DNA from: Stratiolaelaps scimitus
Taxonomy: Eukaryota > Arthropoda > Arachnida > Mesostigmata > Laelapidae
Reading direction: 5' to 3'
Assembly (NCBI GenBank): GCA_019614645.1
Contig: JABWDB010000004.1
Location: 806,001 to 870,000, forward strand
Length of the DNA stretch: 64,000 bases
Shown here in pieces: positions 14,301-26,250 of this stretch. A program made the translations under genes and the position numbers. Under the pieces are notes generated by a model that made no database searches, was not told where the DNA came from, and saw only the letters and a program-made list of their open reading frames with translations. The stretch's first letter is position 1, and each line of letters starts with the position of its first letter.

Positions 14301-17300
14301 GTCGTCGAGTAACCACGCTCGGTGCTGTGTCTCGTCTATCGACACGGTGTGTTCTAAGCGACTGGTTTGTTGCGTATAAGTCTTCAAATTAGATGTCGAA
14401 CACTCCACACGCATTTTCATCTGATCAGCACTCAGTGTATGGGGAACCCATTTTGCATGGATTTTCTTCATCTTCAGTGTATTGGTGATAATTCTATGGC
14501 ACGTCAACTGAGGAATCCCAGTTTCAGCCGACAAAGACTCCATGGCCCGAGCTCTAGTTTGCTCAAAAGCTGCCTTAATTCTGTCAATCCGTTCGCCCCT
14601 TGTTGCACCTGATTTCTGGTCCCCGCCTCGGTGGTCATCGGTGTCCAAATTTCCACTGTTAAATCGCTCGCACCAACGTCGCACCGTTCGCTGGCATAAG
14701 GCACACCTGCCGTATGCGTTCACTAATTGTCGATGGATATCAGCTGGAGGGTGTCCTTGCAGAAACAAAAACGTGATGATTTCCCGTTGATTTTTGGGGG
14801 AATTTGCACTTTTTGCTGCAGTGTTTAACTTTCTGATCGTATCGAAACCATTCAGTGTTCGAAAGGAAGCCACGTTCCTGCCGAGCGCGCACTACAAGTA
14901 TGAACGCATTGTGTCGCGTTGTGCGGCCTGCGAGCCATTCGATAGAGCGGACAGTTCGAATGAAATGCCCTAATAACATATTATCGGTATAATAATGAAC
15001 ATTTATTATTAGTATTATTATTATATCGTCATATTGGCTCACTTGCTGTGGCGTTTTGCTTCCTTGGTATGCGCGGACAAGTCCATCCAGAAGCTGCAGA
15101 ACCTGAGGCTTCGGCGTTGTAGTCGTCGTCGTTGTGGTTGTTGTTGGCACCAGCTGGTCATTTAAACGGGAATTATAGAAAAATAAAGCTTTTAAGAAAA
15201 ACCTCATAATAATACACGAAAGAAAACGTTGACTAGAAATCTCTGGATAATAAGTCACAACAAGACAAGCACTAATAAATTGGGTAAGCCGTACATTGCG
15301 CTATGCAACCAACCAGTCCACTAATGCCTGAACGACACTATTTTGGTATTGTTCACCGGTGCTGCTCGTCTAAAGGTCATCTACAAATTTGCGTATCTCA
15401 AAACATAGTCGGTTATCTTCTAATCAGATTGCACACAGAACGAACAACATAAATATAACGTCCTAATGTTATATGTCACCATTTCATGGTATAAATAAGA
15501 TTAACCCAAATAACAAGGACCTTATGTAAGAAACGTTGATCATTCCCAAAGTGGGCAGTGCACTGCTTACAGTGGTCGTTACACAATCGAAGCATGCGTC
15601 GTCGACACAAACTGTGCCCTCGTTCTTATTAGATGTAATAATAACAACAGAAGTTCTACGGCACTTTTATACCACTACTCAGCCAGTGGTAAGTTCGACC
15701 GACAGAAAAGAAGCACATTAGTCATTACGTAACGATTCTCTTCTGTTGAAACTATCGTACCAGGCCGATGGCAGGAGGAAAGCATGCTTAGTGTACAACT
15801 TAATGAATTTTTCAGGCTCACTCACAGCCAACACTTAACGTTCACGGTACTGCTTTCGGCATGTGTACAACTTAGACGAATTCTATTTCAATATGAACTT
15901 TATAAGTGCAGGTTCCTAGCTCTAGCAGTCTTCATACGCGCACACATTATAGTGAGTTATCCTGAATTACTTGAAATTGTGTTACTTTACTAACAGCATT
16001 TGATTCACCCAATATCACCGACGACATAAATCATATAACGCTATCACAAACCACTCACGGAAATACGCGCGCCACCACCGCATCATCGTTCCAGCTCACC
16101 ACAGTGGCCACCCGTGCGACAACCACTTTGCAGAATATCTTCTTTACCGTTCTCTCAGACGCAATCCCCCCGTAGACATTTCACGTTAAAGAAGCCACAC
16201 GGCGGCTCCAAAGGTTCAGCTTGGCCGTCATTATTATTGGCCATACAGCAAAATTTAAATGCGTGTATACTTCCTTAGACCACCCATCCTGGTCCAGAAG
16301 ATGATATATGATAATTAGCAACACAGGAGGAACAAAACCGCCGCAGTGCAGTGTATACATGCATTGATGATTACGTAGCTACAGTAACGTATCAAAGTAC
16401 GATATTACAAAGAAAGCTGTAAAACGAAACGGCCCATCAATAATACCTGCTTGACGACGGCATCAAAGATAGCCTTTCCAGTGCCACCAGACGATCCGTC
16501 TTCATTGTTGTTGTTAGCTAGCTGGCGAAGAAAACCGCCAACGAACGAGTTATCTGCCGGCGCAGGTGTCGTCGCCACTTGTGGGTTCAACTAAAACTCA
16601 GAAATTTCAAATGTAAAATAACGCGCACTTATGTACAATAGCTACAATAGCTCCTTGCAGTCGGGTTAGTCTATTGCGAGAATATGGACATGTTGTATTT
16701 ATATAACACGTGAACTTCATATTTTTTCTTTATTTAAACCAAAACATATGCTTAATAATTCTAGAAATAATATTATATTACTAGCTATATTCGCAAATCG
16801 GCAAGCATAAGGCCACATCGACAACATGTGCCCTGTGGGATTCGAAGCGGAGACATTATGGTCCTAAATATCCGGCCTTGATTCGACACCATTTCGATGC
16901 ACAAAGATGAGGCAAAGATGAGGCACCCTTACTACTGTTTTTTCGAGCTGACCCTCAGCTGTTCCCCTATCTGACAGGCCTCAGCTCTTAACCTTATCGG
17001 CGGTGAACATGAAGTATATGATGACGGCGATGATTGTTGTTCTTATTTTTATAATGATCTTATTTTTTAATTAGAATATTACGCCCGTGACATCTTAGCT
17101 CGCTTCAAATCAAAACCGTGTCAAAGACAAGAGGGATGCACAGATGAACCTTTGCGGAACTTGGAGAAATGCGAAAACATGCACGACCGCATTGATCATT
17201 TTGTCCTCAGGAAGAAAAACGACCTTTACATTATTTTCCACTTACTCCTATTATTGCACTCAAACACGGCACATAATATTAAGATTGGCCCTAATACGGT

Positions 17301-20300
17301 AGCTCCGGACATAAGCGAGCGAAGTTGCGACTCTGAGTGTCTTTCTACCTGGTTGACGATTGTGTCGACAAGGGATGAGGTGTCCGAGGGAACTTGACCG
17401 CCCGACCCAGCGCCTCTTGTGACGGCCTTGATCGCGGCATCGAAAATTGAAGTGTCCGATATCGATCCACCTCCACCGCTCGCATTAATCCTTGCGCGAA
17501 CCTGCCCACGAAATATGTGTTAGCGAAATAAGTCGCCGCGTTATTCAACACTTGAACATGCTAAGTTGGAGGATATCTATCGTTCGTTTTAAGCTCTATT
17601 AGTCGACTGGAACGCATCTAACGGAAAATGAAGACAATGATCACGTCCAACAAATGACCATTAGGCTTGGCTTTATTGCTTTCGAAGACTGCAATATATA
17701 GCAGTAAATTAGTGCGGGTGGTCAAGAATCAAAATTGGCGCAGATGGTTCAGCTAGCTATTGCGTTGCATGGGCCCATTCGCTGGACGATTGCTCATTGA
17801 TTTGCCATTCCAAGGTGATAGACGATGTTATACGATGGCGTATTCGCATAAGCACACAGGTACATGATGGGAAAACGATTCATATCGCACAGGCCCCTTA
17901 CTGCGTGGAAACTCATGTAGGCGTAGTGACAGCTAAGAGCGTGATCGCGCGACCGAACTCATCGGGTTGCAGTTATATCATAATAACTGCGTGCATTGTG
18001 TGAGATAAAGAGAGATAACGCTATGTCGCATTTTAAGTAGTAATTATAATCATATATATTTTATATGAGCACAAACTACCTTGCATCAAGCTTGTCATAA
18101 TGAAGCCGGGTTGGCTACGGTTGTCCATAACGAAACGCGGAGATCGACCAATATACAACAACAGGCGAGAGGGAATTAATTTAACATGGGAGAAATTGCG
18201 CTATAAGGTAGAGACGGGTTCGTTGTCCCATGAACCCGTTCGTGTTGTATGGCCAGCTATGGTGCGACATTCTGCCTAGAAAAAAATAGTCCCTCTAATA
18301 TCCCGGAGCTATTTGTGGGCTTATTGTGATCCTACATGAGTATGCGCTCGCCTGCTCACGTGGGAGACACCATCAGAGATTTCACCCGTCACAATGCTCG
18401 GCGGCTATATAACGCTTCGTGAGCTTTTCCTATAGAATTTTTCAAATGCAGCAACATAATAAGAGCTATTTCGTTTTTCGAAAAGAAACAAAACCTCCGT
18501 TCACTCACAAGTGAACTTTACAAATCCCAAGCGCGGCTTCACCCCAATAATAGTCCCCATCTAAGGTTATGTCAAAGGTGAAGTATAACCAGCCACATTT
18601 GGACAACCCATAAGAGTGTACGACTGCTTCATTTTCCTGCTGAGCCTTCCCTGTTGAACTGCCTTGTGACGACCCAAGCGTATTTTGCTTATGCAGCTTT
18701 CTCCGTTTGCGTACCACGGTACGATCATGAGGGCATGTTCCAGACCTATCGCAAGAGCTACTTCTGGTTCTTCTGTGGTTATATGATATTTCGATATAGT
18801 CAAATATAGATGGCGTCAGCATGAAAAATCGTTATAGTTAGGGAACGCCGGAATCTCGAAGATGTCCTATTCACCAGCTAATGGTAGGCAGTAGCTGTCA
18901 CAAGAGATCATGATATTAGATCAAATCGGGATATCCGAGTAACTCGAGTGAACAAATCAAGCTAACAGAGGAAGAAAAAAGTACAATCCTATATAGCACG
19001 TTCGAGTACGTTCTTATTATTTTTACAAAGGTGGACGAGTTTTCATGTTGCGCCTTTGTGTACCTAACGTCGGTGTCTAACGAACCTGCCGTATGGTCTG
19101 ATCAAGGACGTCCGACCCGGTGCTTCGGCCGCTGCCCGCGGCAACTCGAGCAGTTTGAACAATCTGTCTTAGTCTGCGACGAACAATAGCAAAAAAAACC
19201 AGCACGTTACTACCCTATTGATTCTATTGTGTCCAAGTCAGCTGGCTGTGTTGTGGCAAGGAAAGAGGAGATCTTGATTTGGAAGCCACACCAGTGGCAG
19301 GACAATGGCTGTCAAAATGTTCAGCTAATCAATCAATTTCACCAAATCTGAAGTGTTGCCTCCTTTCGATAATCGATCGATTCGTAGTAGGATAGGCGTC
19401 ACACAAATAACAACACTCACAGCATAGATCTGACATCTACACAAAACGGTGTTGTGGAATTATGACAAGTTCGCCCCGCTGCTCAAAGTTGTACCGTTAC
19501 TATGCACGATCGTCGCGCCTCGCCTGGGCTGATGGACCCATCGTTTAGATCTAAAAATAAACACTCCATATGGTGTAGTGCTTGGCACGCGTCAACGCAA
19601 GTGACGTCTTTTATGTAACCTTGACACGGAAGGCGGCGCGTATTGGACTTTGTTCTCCTTGCTAGAGGTAGGACTGTGATTTTAACACAGACATGTACGG
19701 CTGGCAACGCGTAATCTCTTATATTTCATCAAGACACGAGGCAGCAGGGTGACAACAACGAACCGGGAAACTAAAAAACAGAGGCCTAACAGAAACTCGC
19801 ATAGGAAGAGCAGAGATACGAATCGAATCGGCGTTTTCTTTGTTCAAGAATATTACAGTGTGTACATATAACATTTTGCCTTAACGCGGACACCCACTCT
19901 TTTGTATGGAAAATAGCTAAATGTCTAACTGACGCTAGGTGTGTGTGATCCTGTAGAACCACGATGGCAACTGTCGCAAATGAGTTCGTCTACCTGTGTT
20001 GAAAATTGGTGACCTTCGCAGGGTCTTCTTCGTCGGCACCGCTTTTCTGAGCCTTCTCCGTCGCGTCAGCGAGCAGCATGAGCTCTTCGAGAGAAAACGA
20101 AGTCTGCGGCGAGCTCGACCTTGACACCTCCTCAGCGGCTAACACTACAATGATTTGAGGAAATATTTTGGCATTAGATCTGAGCCACTTACAAGCAGAG
20201 TTAGAAATACTGTATGAATTGGAAATTTCGCTGTCAATAGGGGTTTTTTTATAGGGAGATACGGAAACACATTATTTACGCACACCTCTGCGACAGAATG

Positions 20301-20859
20301 CGTCTTTGACACCCAGGGTGGTGTGGGACTCACTGCGATGGTCTGTCTACAGGTTACCCATAAAAACCGCCATCTCCCCTCCCATCTGAACCTGTGAATA
20401 TTTGAGATATTTCGTCAAAAGAGCTAACTTTTATAAAGCTAACTTTACAAGCGTTTCAGAACCAAAGTGCTGGTGGACATGCCGTGAAATGAGCCGTTCC
20501 GAATCCCGAATCAGTGAACCGTGTGCTTGGGTCAGGTTGCGTTTTTATTTAGACTTATGACATCAACGGAGCCCTTTCCTCATTAACAAAACATTGGCAC
20601 ACGATTCAATTTATAAAGAACTGGCATATTTGAGTCACTTCTGAACACTTCCGACTGTTGCTTCAAATTGGCATATAATAAGGCATATGTATAACAGTTT
20701 CCGAATTGTTGTTCAGGTTTGGAAGGCTGTGAGAAGTTTGGATTATTTTTATGGCCGAAGCTTCTTCTACTGACCCTGTTGATTGAAGCCACTCGACAGG
20801 ATGACGACAATGGCGAGAATTGCCATCGACCATGGTCGCAGATATCCGCACGTCGCCAT
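8392..20859 (-). CDS. Secreted low-complexity repeat protein, 11 exons, unrecognised family
   Basis: I do not recognise this protein. Exons (high to low): 20859-20775, 20144-19994, 19173-19086, 17501-17349, 16590-16447, 15153-15043, 13083-12963, 12630-12531, 11959-11869, 10596-10389, 8490-8392. Every junction has GT/AG ends and matching phase. Exon 1 begins MATCGYLRPW followed by a hydrophobic MAILAIVVILSSG stretch, a good signal peptide. The ~450 residues seen are linkers rich in Gly, Ser, Pro, Asn and Thr (including a run of ten Thr in exon 6) alternating with short amphipathic segments such as LLEGFKSILQQIQ, LIEGFINQLKQLQ, FVGGFLRQLANN and, across the exon 10/11 junction, LIGGFLRQLSNN. That near-repeat supports the splice. 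Exon 11 ends in phase 1 and the terminal exon is not identified; a short one near 8300 ending at TAG is possible. Phase-0 exons could have been missed. A structural extracellular, cuticular, silk-like or salivary product is conceivable but unproven. Confidence 0.7.
8805..9645 (-). mobile_element. GC-rich retrotransposon fragment, intact C-terminal reading frame
   Basis: One open frame runs on the minus strand from about 9640 to a stop near 8805, starting upstream of any ATG. It reads ...RAWSDALHQELRDSLLASA..., then a Cys/His segment (CERCGDPVATNGHHGLSC), RRPDGLTL and HLVWDGTVVDTLAP, then KRRGS-like and VQRGNA stretches. This arrangement resembles the C-terminal region of some invertebrate non-LTR reverse transcriptases. 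The spaced D...D-G-T...D residues recall a restriction-like endonuclease core, but that is inference. The block is far more GC-rich than its flanks, has no internal stop and has an abrupt upstream edge, as expected of a young 5'-truncated insertion. It sits in intron 10 of the secreted repeat gene. A poly-G tract adjoins its 3' end. Confidence 0.65.
12868..12930. repeat. Short repeat, copy 1 of a local pair
   Basis: The sequence from GGAAACATTGTG through ATGCGAATACACTTGAAAAC to TTTCATGAAATC recurs with about ten differences at 13483-13545. Both copies follow a short TA-rich tract and lie on either side of exon 7 of the secreted repeat gene. They could be a small non-autonomous element or a local duplication; no terminal inverted repeats are evident. 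Confidence 0.5.
13483..13545. repeat. Short repeat, copy 2 of a local pair
   Basis: Second copy of the repeat at 12868-12930, in the same orientation and about 0.6 kb away. It is followed by a TA tract, and another TA tract precedes it near 13449-13472. Confidence 0.5.
13972..14973 (-). mobile_element. Mariner transposon with internal deletion
   Basis: Complete element of 1002 bp bounded by 25-bp terminal inverted repeats (TTAG-T/G-GCATTT-T/C-ATTCGAACTGTCC, 23 of 25 matching) and a TA duplication on each side (13970-13971 and 14974-14975). The minus-strand frame 14873-14163 encodes 236 residues of mariner transposase: helix-turn-helix N-terminus, then TVRRWCERF, GIPQLTCHRI, WVPHTLS and SIDET, then directly HRAWLLDDNARPH and HQPPYSPDEV. 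About a third of the usual ~345 residues is missing between the first and second catalytic Asp motifs, and the C-terminus is out of frame. The fused product cannot be active. The element lies in intron 6 of the secreted repeat gene. Confidence 0.88.
15808..15865 (-). repeat. Solo SINE tail
   Basis: Reverse-complement match to the SINE 3' tail, including the inverted repeat around CTCACAGCC and the neighbouring ACGGTACTGCTTTCGGCAT segment that precedes the tail in the full copies. The tRNA-like head is missing. Confidence 0.6.
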
Positions 20860-23405
20860 CGCATCTATAATAAAACGGCTGATATACGATTGTTCAATTC
20901 AGTCATTCAGCGATAGTAATTCCTGATTGAGGCATTGATTGTGTCGACCGTACCTGAATAGATCTGTTGAATAATTCTCGATTTATGCTGATTGTTCGAA
21001 TCCAGAAAAAAAGACAGCAATAAATGGATATTATGCATAGCGATTTTTTTAAATAATGAATTCTCTAAATTGTATGTGCATTGTAAGTTGTTCACGGGCA
21101 GGCTGGGATCTGAACCAGCTGATTCTATATCTCGACCGTTACGTGCCACATCGCAATACGTTCAACCCGAACAATATGGTCGATAGCGAGAATTGTACGA
21201 GATAAGAACCTTGTCCGAGAACGAACCTCCACCAAGGTTACGTATACATCTGCCTATGACTTTAGGTTAATATTATAGAAGAAGCTGGTTTCATGGGTCT
21301 GTAATCACAAGCACACGTGTCGAGGTCACACTGCCATGACGGGCTAAACCTTTGAGCAACGATAGGATTTGATCAGGTACACAGACTTTTCTTGAAAACC
21401 GCTACCACACTCGAGAGCAAGTTGAACTGTCTACGAAATCTGCATATATCGAAACCCGAACGTGGAAGTCATTGGCCAATCCAACGTAGGCAAAATCGCG
21501 AGAGCGATGTACGCTCTGGTTGGAGCGTAGCACATATACACAAATCTCGATGTAGCGTCTCTGCGAGCTTGGCAACATTTGTCGGGGTTACTATCACACG
21601 ACACGGCAAATGGATACTATAGTCAACACGTCAAAATATCAATTTGTTCCGTCCGCAATGCTTTTAGCATATGACAGCTATGTGTTACATTGATATTATT
21701 TACTCACCAGTTATCTATTACATGTGGTCTTATATATTATGTATGGTCTAAATGCGGCACTAGCTAGACGGTGAACCAGGCCAAGACGAACGCAAAACAC
21801 TGATGCTGTCGACGATGCCCATAATAAAAATCAATTCTTTAATCCATTTTTCCACTTGTTTTCCGATAGTATTCGCCGGCGCTTTCCAGCACCCTCAGCT
21901 GTACAAGGACGCCCCACCGCATTCGCTGCGCGATCTCTTCGACGTAGCAAAACAGAAACACAAAAAAAACAACAGCAACTAACTCGTATCGCGCTAGAGA
22001 ACCTTCGCGAATTTTCGGCTGATGACCAAGATCCGTCTGCATGCCGCAGGCCGAAATTCGCCGAAAATCTACATCTACACCTCACAAAATTTCTTGCCCG
22101 ATCCGTACTCTTGCAGTGGCAGTTGCGGTAATACGATCCGATTATATTCTTATTACTGTATATTTATGGCGCTATTGTCAATACATACGAACGATTGTTG
22201 TTGTTGTTCTTGTTGTTGTTGCTGCCGCTTTTTTTTCCAAAAAAAAGTGATAAGGGGCTTGAATCGCGCGCGATTCAGCAAGACACAACACCTCTCAAAG
22301 TGACTGCCCTCCGTCGCTGGCGGCAGAGACTGCCTGCGTTCGAGCGGACAAAGCGAGCGATCCTCAATTTCATTCGACGTTCGCAATCGAAGCGTTGCAG
22401 CCAGCCAGAAAGCCGGATGCGGTGGTGGAGGACGAGGTGACAGGCGAGGCGAGCGGGGGCACGTCTATTCGAGTGACGTCCTACGAACGACCCAACAACA
22501 AAATGGATTCTTCTTCCCTTTCATCGGAGTCGTTTTTCGTTGGCGGCGCCGAAGCGGCAGCGGCGCGCTGACCACCGCTGAGGACTGGGTATGTTTGCGT
22601 TGGCTTTCCTTTGGCTTTGCGCATTCGTTCGTGTCCGTTGTCGTCTGCCCGATTGCGCCTACACGTACAATAGGCAGATGGCCACAAATGTACGCCGGTC
22701 GTCCTGGCCGTGCCGGCAGCCTCGTAGTACTGCTCAGTCCGAGAGATGTACGCGGGCGATTGTGCAGCAGAGATGTACCCATTTCAGATACCACGCATAT
22801 GCATGGCTTGGCCGTAGACAATTTTCTGTTACGCGAAAAGTGCATTATAAAGGATGTATTTGTGTCGTCTATTTTTGTTTTCGCTCGACGGGGAGGAGCC
22901 ACCGATTTCGACCTTCAGCTGGGTCACAGCGCCTCTCCCATCAGACAATTATTGACGCTTAATACCTTGCGTATAGGCAGAAATGTCTCGACATCATTAG
23001 TTTAACGGAACGAATTTACGAATATATGCCGACTTGTAGATTGTCAACCGTTTCAGTATTTTCTTAGCATTGCTAGGGCGTAGCACGTTTGAAATCAATA
23101 TCCTTTGTTCCTAATTTGATTGTTATTGATTTATTGGAGCACGGCTTCACTCTGTCTGTACAGGCGAACCTTCAATAATGAGAACGAACCATCGAGCCTT
23201 TTTTTTACATAAAAGTATCGATACATTAGCTCAATTCTATTGGCGTTGTGACTGTTTAGTTTAGCTAAAAGTCAGCAGCTCTCTCTCACACACACACATA
23301 CACGCAATAAATGTTATGGATGCACCCAGGGAATTATCTCTTGCTAGCTGTCATGCCCATTTTGGGATCATTTGCTTCATCTGAATGACCAGCCTGCCCT
23401 CTTTG

Positions 23406-23442
<37 letters not shown>

Positions 23443-23633
23443 TATATATAATATTTGGAATCGATCCTCTGATTCTTCATTATAGGTAGTTACGTTACTC
23501 TAATGCCAGCTATGGGGGGGGGGAGGCGAAATTGAATCTCTACCGGGGTGCCAAAGAACAATCGGAATTAATAACCCTTTATAACTGAACACATTATTAT
23601 AATAATACTAATTACTACTACTACTACTAAACT

Positions 23634-23677
23634 ATTTTCGGGCTAACTCTAAGCTAACATTTAACGTCCACCGTACT
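23634..23677 (-). repeat. Solo SINE tail
   Basis: Reverse-complement match to the conserved 3' tail of the SINE (AGCTAACATTTAACGTCCAC...), preceded by a run of ACT trinucleotides. The stem of the terminal hairpin carries compensating-looking changes (GGCTAA.../TTAGCT). Confidence 0.55.
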
Positions 23678-25440
23678 ACAACTACTACCACCATTCAACG
23701 CAATTATACATAATTATTAATATCATTGTTACGTAAGCTTTTCGCAAATATAAAATCACGATATAATTGGATCTTTGCTACATGTATTGTCAAATTGCAA
23801 AAATCATCTGTACATAAGCTCGTTCTCCGTAAAACTCTTCATGAAACGCTTCGCTTCCGCCTTATTAATGATAAAATAGCCGCTGCCCTGAAATGTTAAC
23901 CAGCCATACTTTGATGCTGCTGAATCTGATATCATTGACACCCTTCTGGCTTACAGTCTGTGGGTTGATTGTTAAACATTAACGCTAGTTCTTCCTTCAT
24001 TGACGCACCCGCCCGTACGAAACTGGACAAATTAGCTTGAGCTCTTCTCGGTGCAACCCTGCAATATCATGGTATCAAATTCTCGATATAAAGTGTGTGT
24101 GTGTGTGTCTTTATATATTTTATCCATGTGCCAGTGCGTATGGCGTATTGCTTAAGCGTCATTAACTCTATGAATGGATCAAGGGCGCCCAACGTGAACA
24201 ACAGCATAACACGGGCTTCCCATAGCACATTCAAATCGGTTCCACATCTCGCAATATTTAGTGAGCGTATCTTGTGGCGCTGATACGTTTCAGTGTTTTA
24301 AGTAAAAACTCGAGGCGCCGGCTGACGTCATACCGGTGCCGCATAAACCGTTGTAAAAACAAATAGCCCATATCAGTAGAGGACGCCGTGCAGTATTTTC
24401 TGACGAACAGTGGCCGTGCCTACCTCTGAGGCGTACGCCTCGCTAACGACGACTTGAGCAAGTAGCTCGAACTGTGGGAATTGCCAACGAGTGAATGTAT
24501 AATAGTTATTGTCAAACGAGTCAACTGGGATTGTTCTATGCTGATCACGTGCTGGCGGCATAAAAAGACAATCTATTCATGAAAAGAGTATTAACATCTC
24601 ATTGATTAACAAAGCGATATCAGAGCATGGAAATGTGAAAACAATTCCGTGTTCCACCCATGAGGCCTTTGTCGAATTATCGGAGTATTCTGTAACATCA
24701 CTGGCACATCGTTGTATCCTGTCAACAAAACGAATTAAGTTTGTTTGTATGTATGCACGCGCCCGCGACCTCGAAAGCGAATTATGATTCTTTTGTGTTT
24801 GCGCGCGTACTGTTTGCGCGCGTTTGTAGATGGATTTGGGGCTCGGCGTGAAGAGACAACACGATCATGGTGAAAATTGCATCTATGGAACACATCGGGT
24901 ATCGTCCTTTTGCAGAAACTGAATGTTGACAGTCTTCGAAAAGGGTCAACAAGCGTAAGTTGCCTAAGAGTTTCATCTTAGTTGTATTGGAAGCGGAGAT
25001 CAGCGTTGTATTGACATAACCGAATAACTATGGCGTAATGTGGGTAACGTGTGCACGGCAGCAGAATCATTTGCCATGTGAAGGAGACGGGATGGTTGAT
25101 ATAGGCAGAGATCGGGGAAGTGCAGTTTTTCGTTGGAGCCTAAGGGGCTCTCAGAACTTCTCCGATCAGACACTTCTTGTCTGAGTGCCTGCCAGTATTA
25201 TAGTATTACTGCGAGAAATGTCACCTCAAAATCCTCACCTGCTTGGGGCCACGGCATTATCTAGACTGAGGGACATCACCGATAACGGTAATAATGCCGC
25301 AGGAACTTTCAGGTCAACTGCAACGAAATAGCCCAGGCTCAGACTCCGCTGTTCTGACTGAAGAAATGTTTGATCCCGGATGTCCGGAGCCGCTAAGAAT
25401 GGTTTCTGAACGTACGCACTACTGTGGTGCACATACGGTG

Positions 25441-25490
25441 TCCGGTAGATATATCTATATATATATATATATATATAGATATCTACCGGA
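25441..25490. repeat. TA-cored palindrome
   Basis: Twelve-base arms, TCCGGTAGATAT and ATATCTACCGGA, flank an almost pure TA core and form a near-perfect 50-bp palindrome able to extrude as a cruciform. No open frame or splice site depends on it. Confidence 0.8.
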
Positions 25491-26074
25491 TTTATTCTAT
25501 TTTTTTTTATGACGGAGAATGCTCATGCAGACCAGGCCTCACAACTAAGGTATTTGCCATGGTACTGTGGGACTCCTGCCTGGTGGAGTGGCAGAACTAC
25601 CCACTAAACTGACGCCCCACTTAATCTTCACTCTGAGTTGGTCCGGATCTTCAGAAAGCTCCCTTTCTTCAAGAAAGAAGCCAAGAAGAGCAAGGGACTG
25701 AATGTAGTCATCACTGACCCTCCAGAGGATATATATATATAGATAGATGTATATATAGGCAGATACAAGCTAGGTACAGGTTACAACTTAGATATAAAGG
25801 CGCAAGTGGTGGCGCCAGTTTATCCCGATACGAAATGTTTTATGCCGACTCCTTCTTCCATATACGAAGTGCGAATAAAATTACCTCAGTGGTCAGTATT
25901 CTACCTGCAACGTCATCGTACCAATCGAAGATGTTGTATTATTCAAACATGTGTGGTCATCATCCCGTTAGCATGGTACTACCCATTCGTATGGGTGCGA
26001 CACATGTTCTTGGCGGATGATCGTCGGTAACGTCTGTACAACAGAATTGTAGTAGATATGCATGCACGGTTGCC

Positions 26075-26250
26075 GAGCCCTGGTGGCGTGGTAAATTCGC
26101 GTACACCTCGCAATCAGAGGAGACGCGTAGGTGCACGGGTTCGATCCCCACCGTTGCACATTTGCATTTCAAAGGGGTCCATCTTATTGAAGCAATGCCG
26201 AAAACAGTACCGTGGACATTGTTAAATGTTGGCTGTGGGTCAGCCCGGAA
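26075..26250 (+). repeat. tRNA-derived SINE, full-length copy
   Basis: Second full copy of the family at 213-390: CCCTGGTGGCGTGGT A-box region, B box GGTTCGATCCCC, body with AAGCAATGCCGAAAACAGT, and tail GTTAAATGTTGGCTGTGGG then TCAGCCCGG. The terminal hairpin is kept (GGCTG/CAGCC) although the loop differs. Confidence 0.8.

Larger units (their letters stand above)
20860..26070. other. No recognised gene; GC-rich patch and simple repeats
   Basis: Upstream of the secreted repeat gene. I find no family motif. A GC-richer patch at about 21850-22960 contains overlapping open frames on both strands (for example 22595-23005 plus, 22902-22465 minus) with no recognisable residues; it may be regulatory or an old repeat. 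It includes a TTG-repeat at 22195-22225. A (TA)n tract lies at 23406-23454, a SINE tail at 23634-23677, a GT run near 24092-24108 and a palindrome at 25441-25490. A minus frame at 24561-24373 ends in a plausible donor but its product is not recognisable. Confidence 0.4.

Noticed and set aside
18505..18822. Minus-strand frame of 105 codons in an intron of the secreted repeat gene
   Set aside because: It has a Ser/Gly patch, but its borders do not give consistent splice sites and phases, and it lacks the amphipathic motif, so it was not added as an exon.
22465..23005. Overlapping frames of 123-145 codons in the GC-richer patch
   Set aside because: Frames are open on both strands because GC-rich DNA has fewer stops; no motif or splice support.
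24373..24561. Minus frame ending in a good donor (FTRWQFPQFELLAQVVVSEA)
   Set aside because: Could be an isolated exon, but no neighbouring exon in phase or known family was found.
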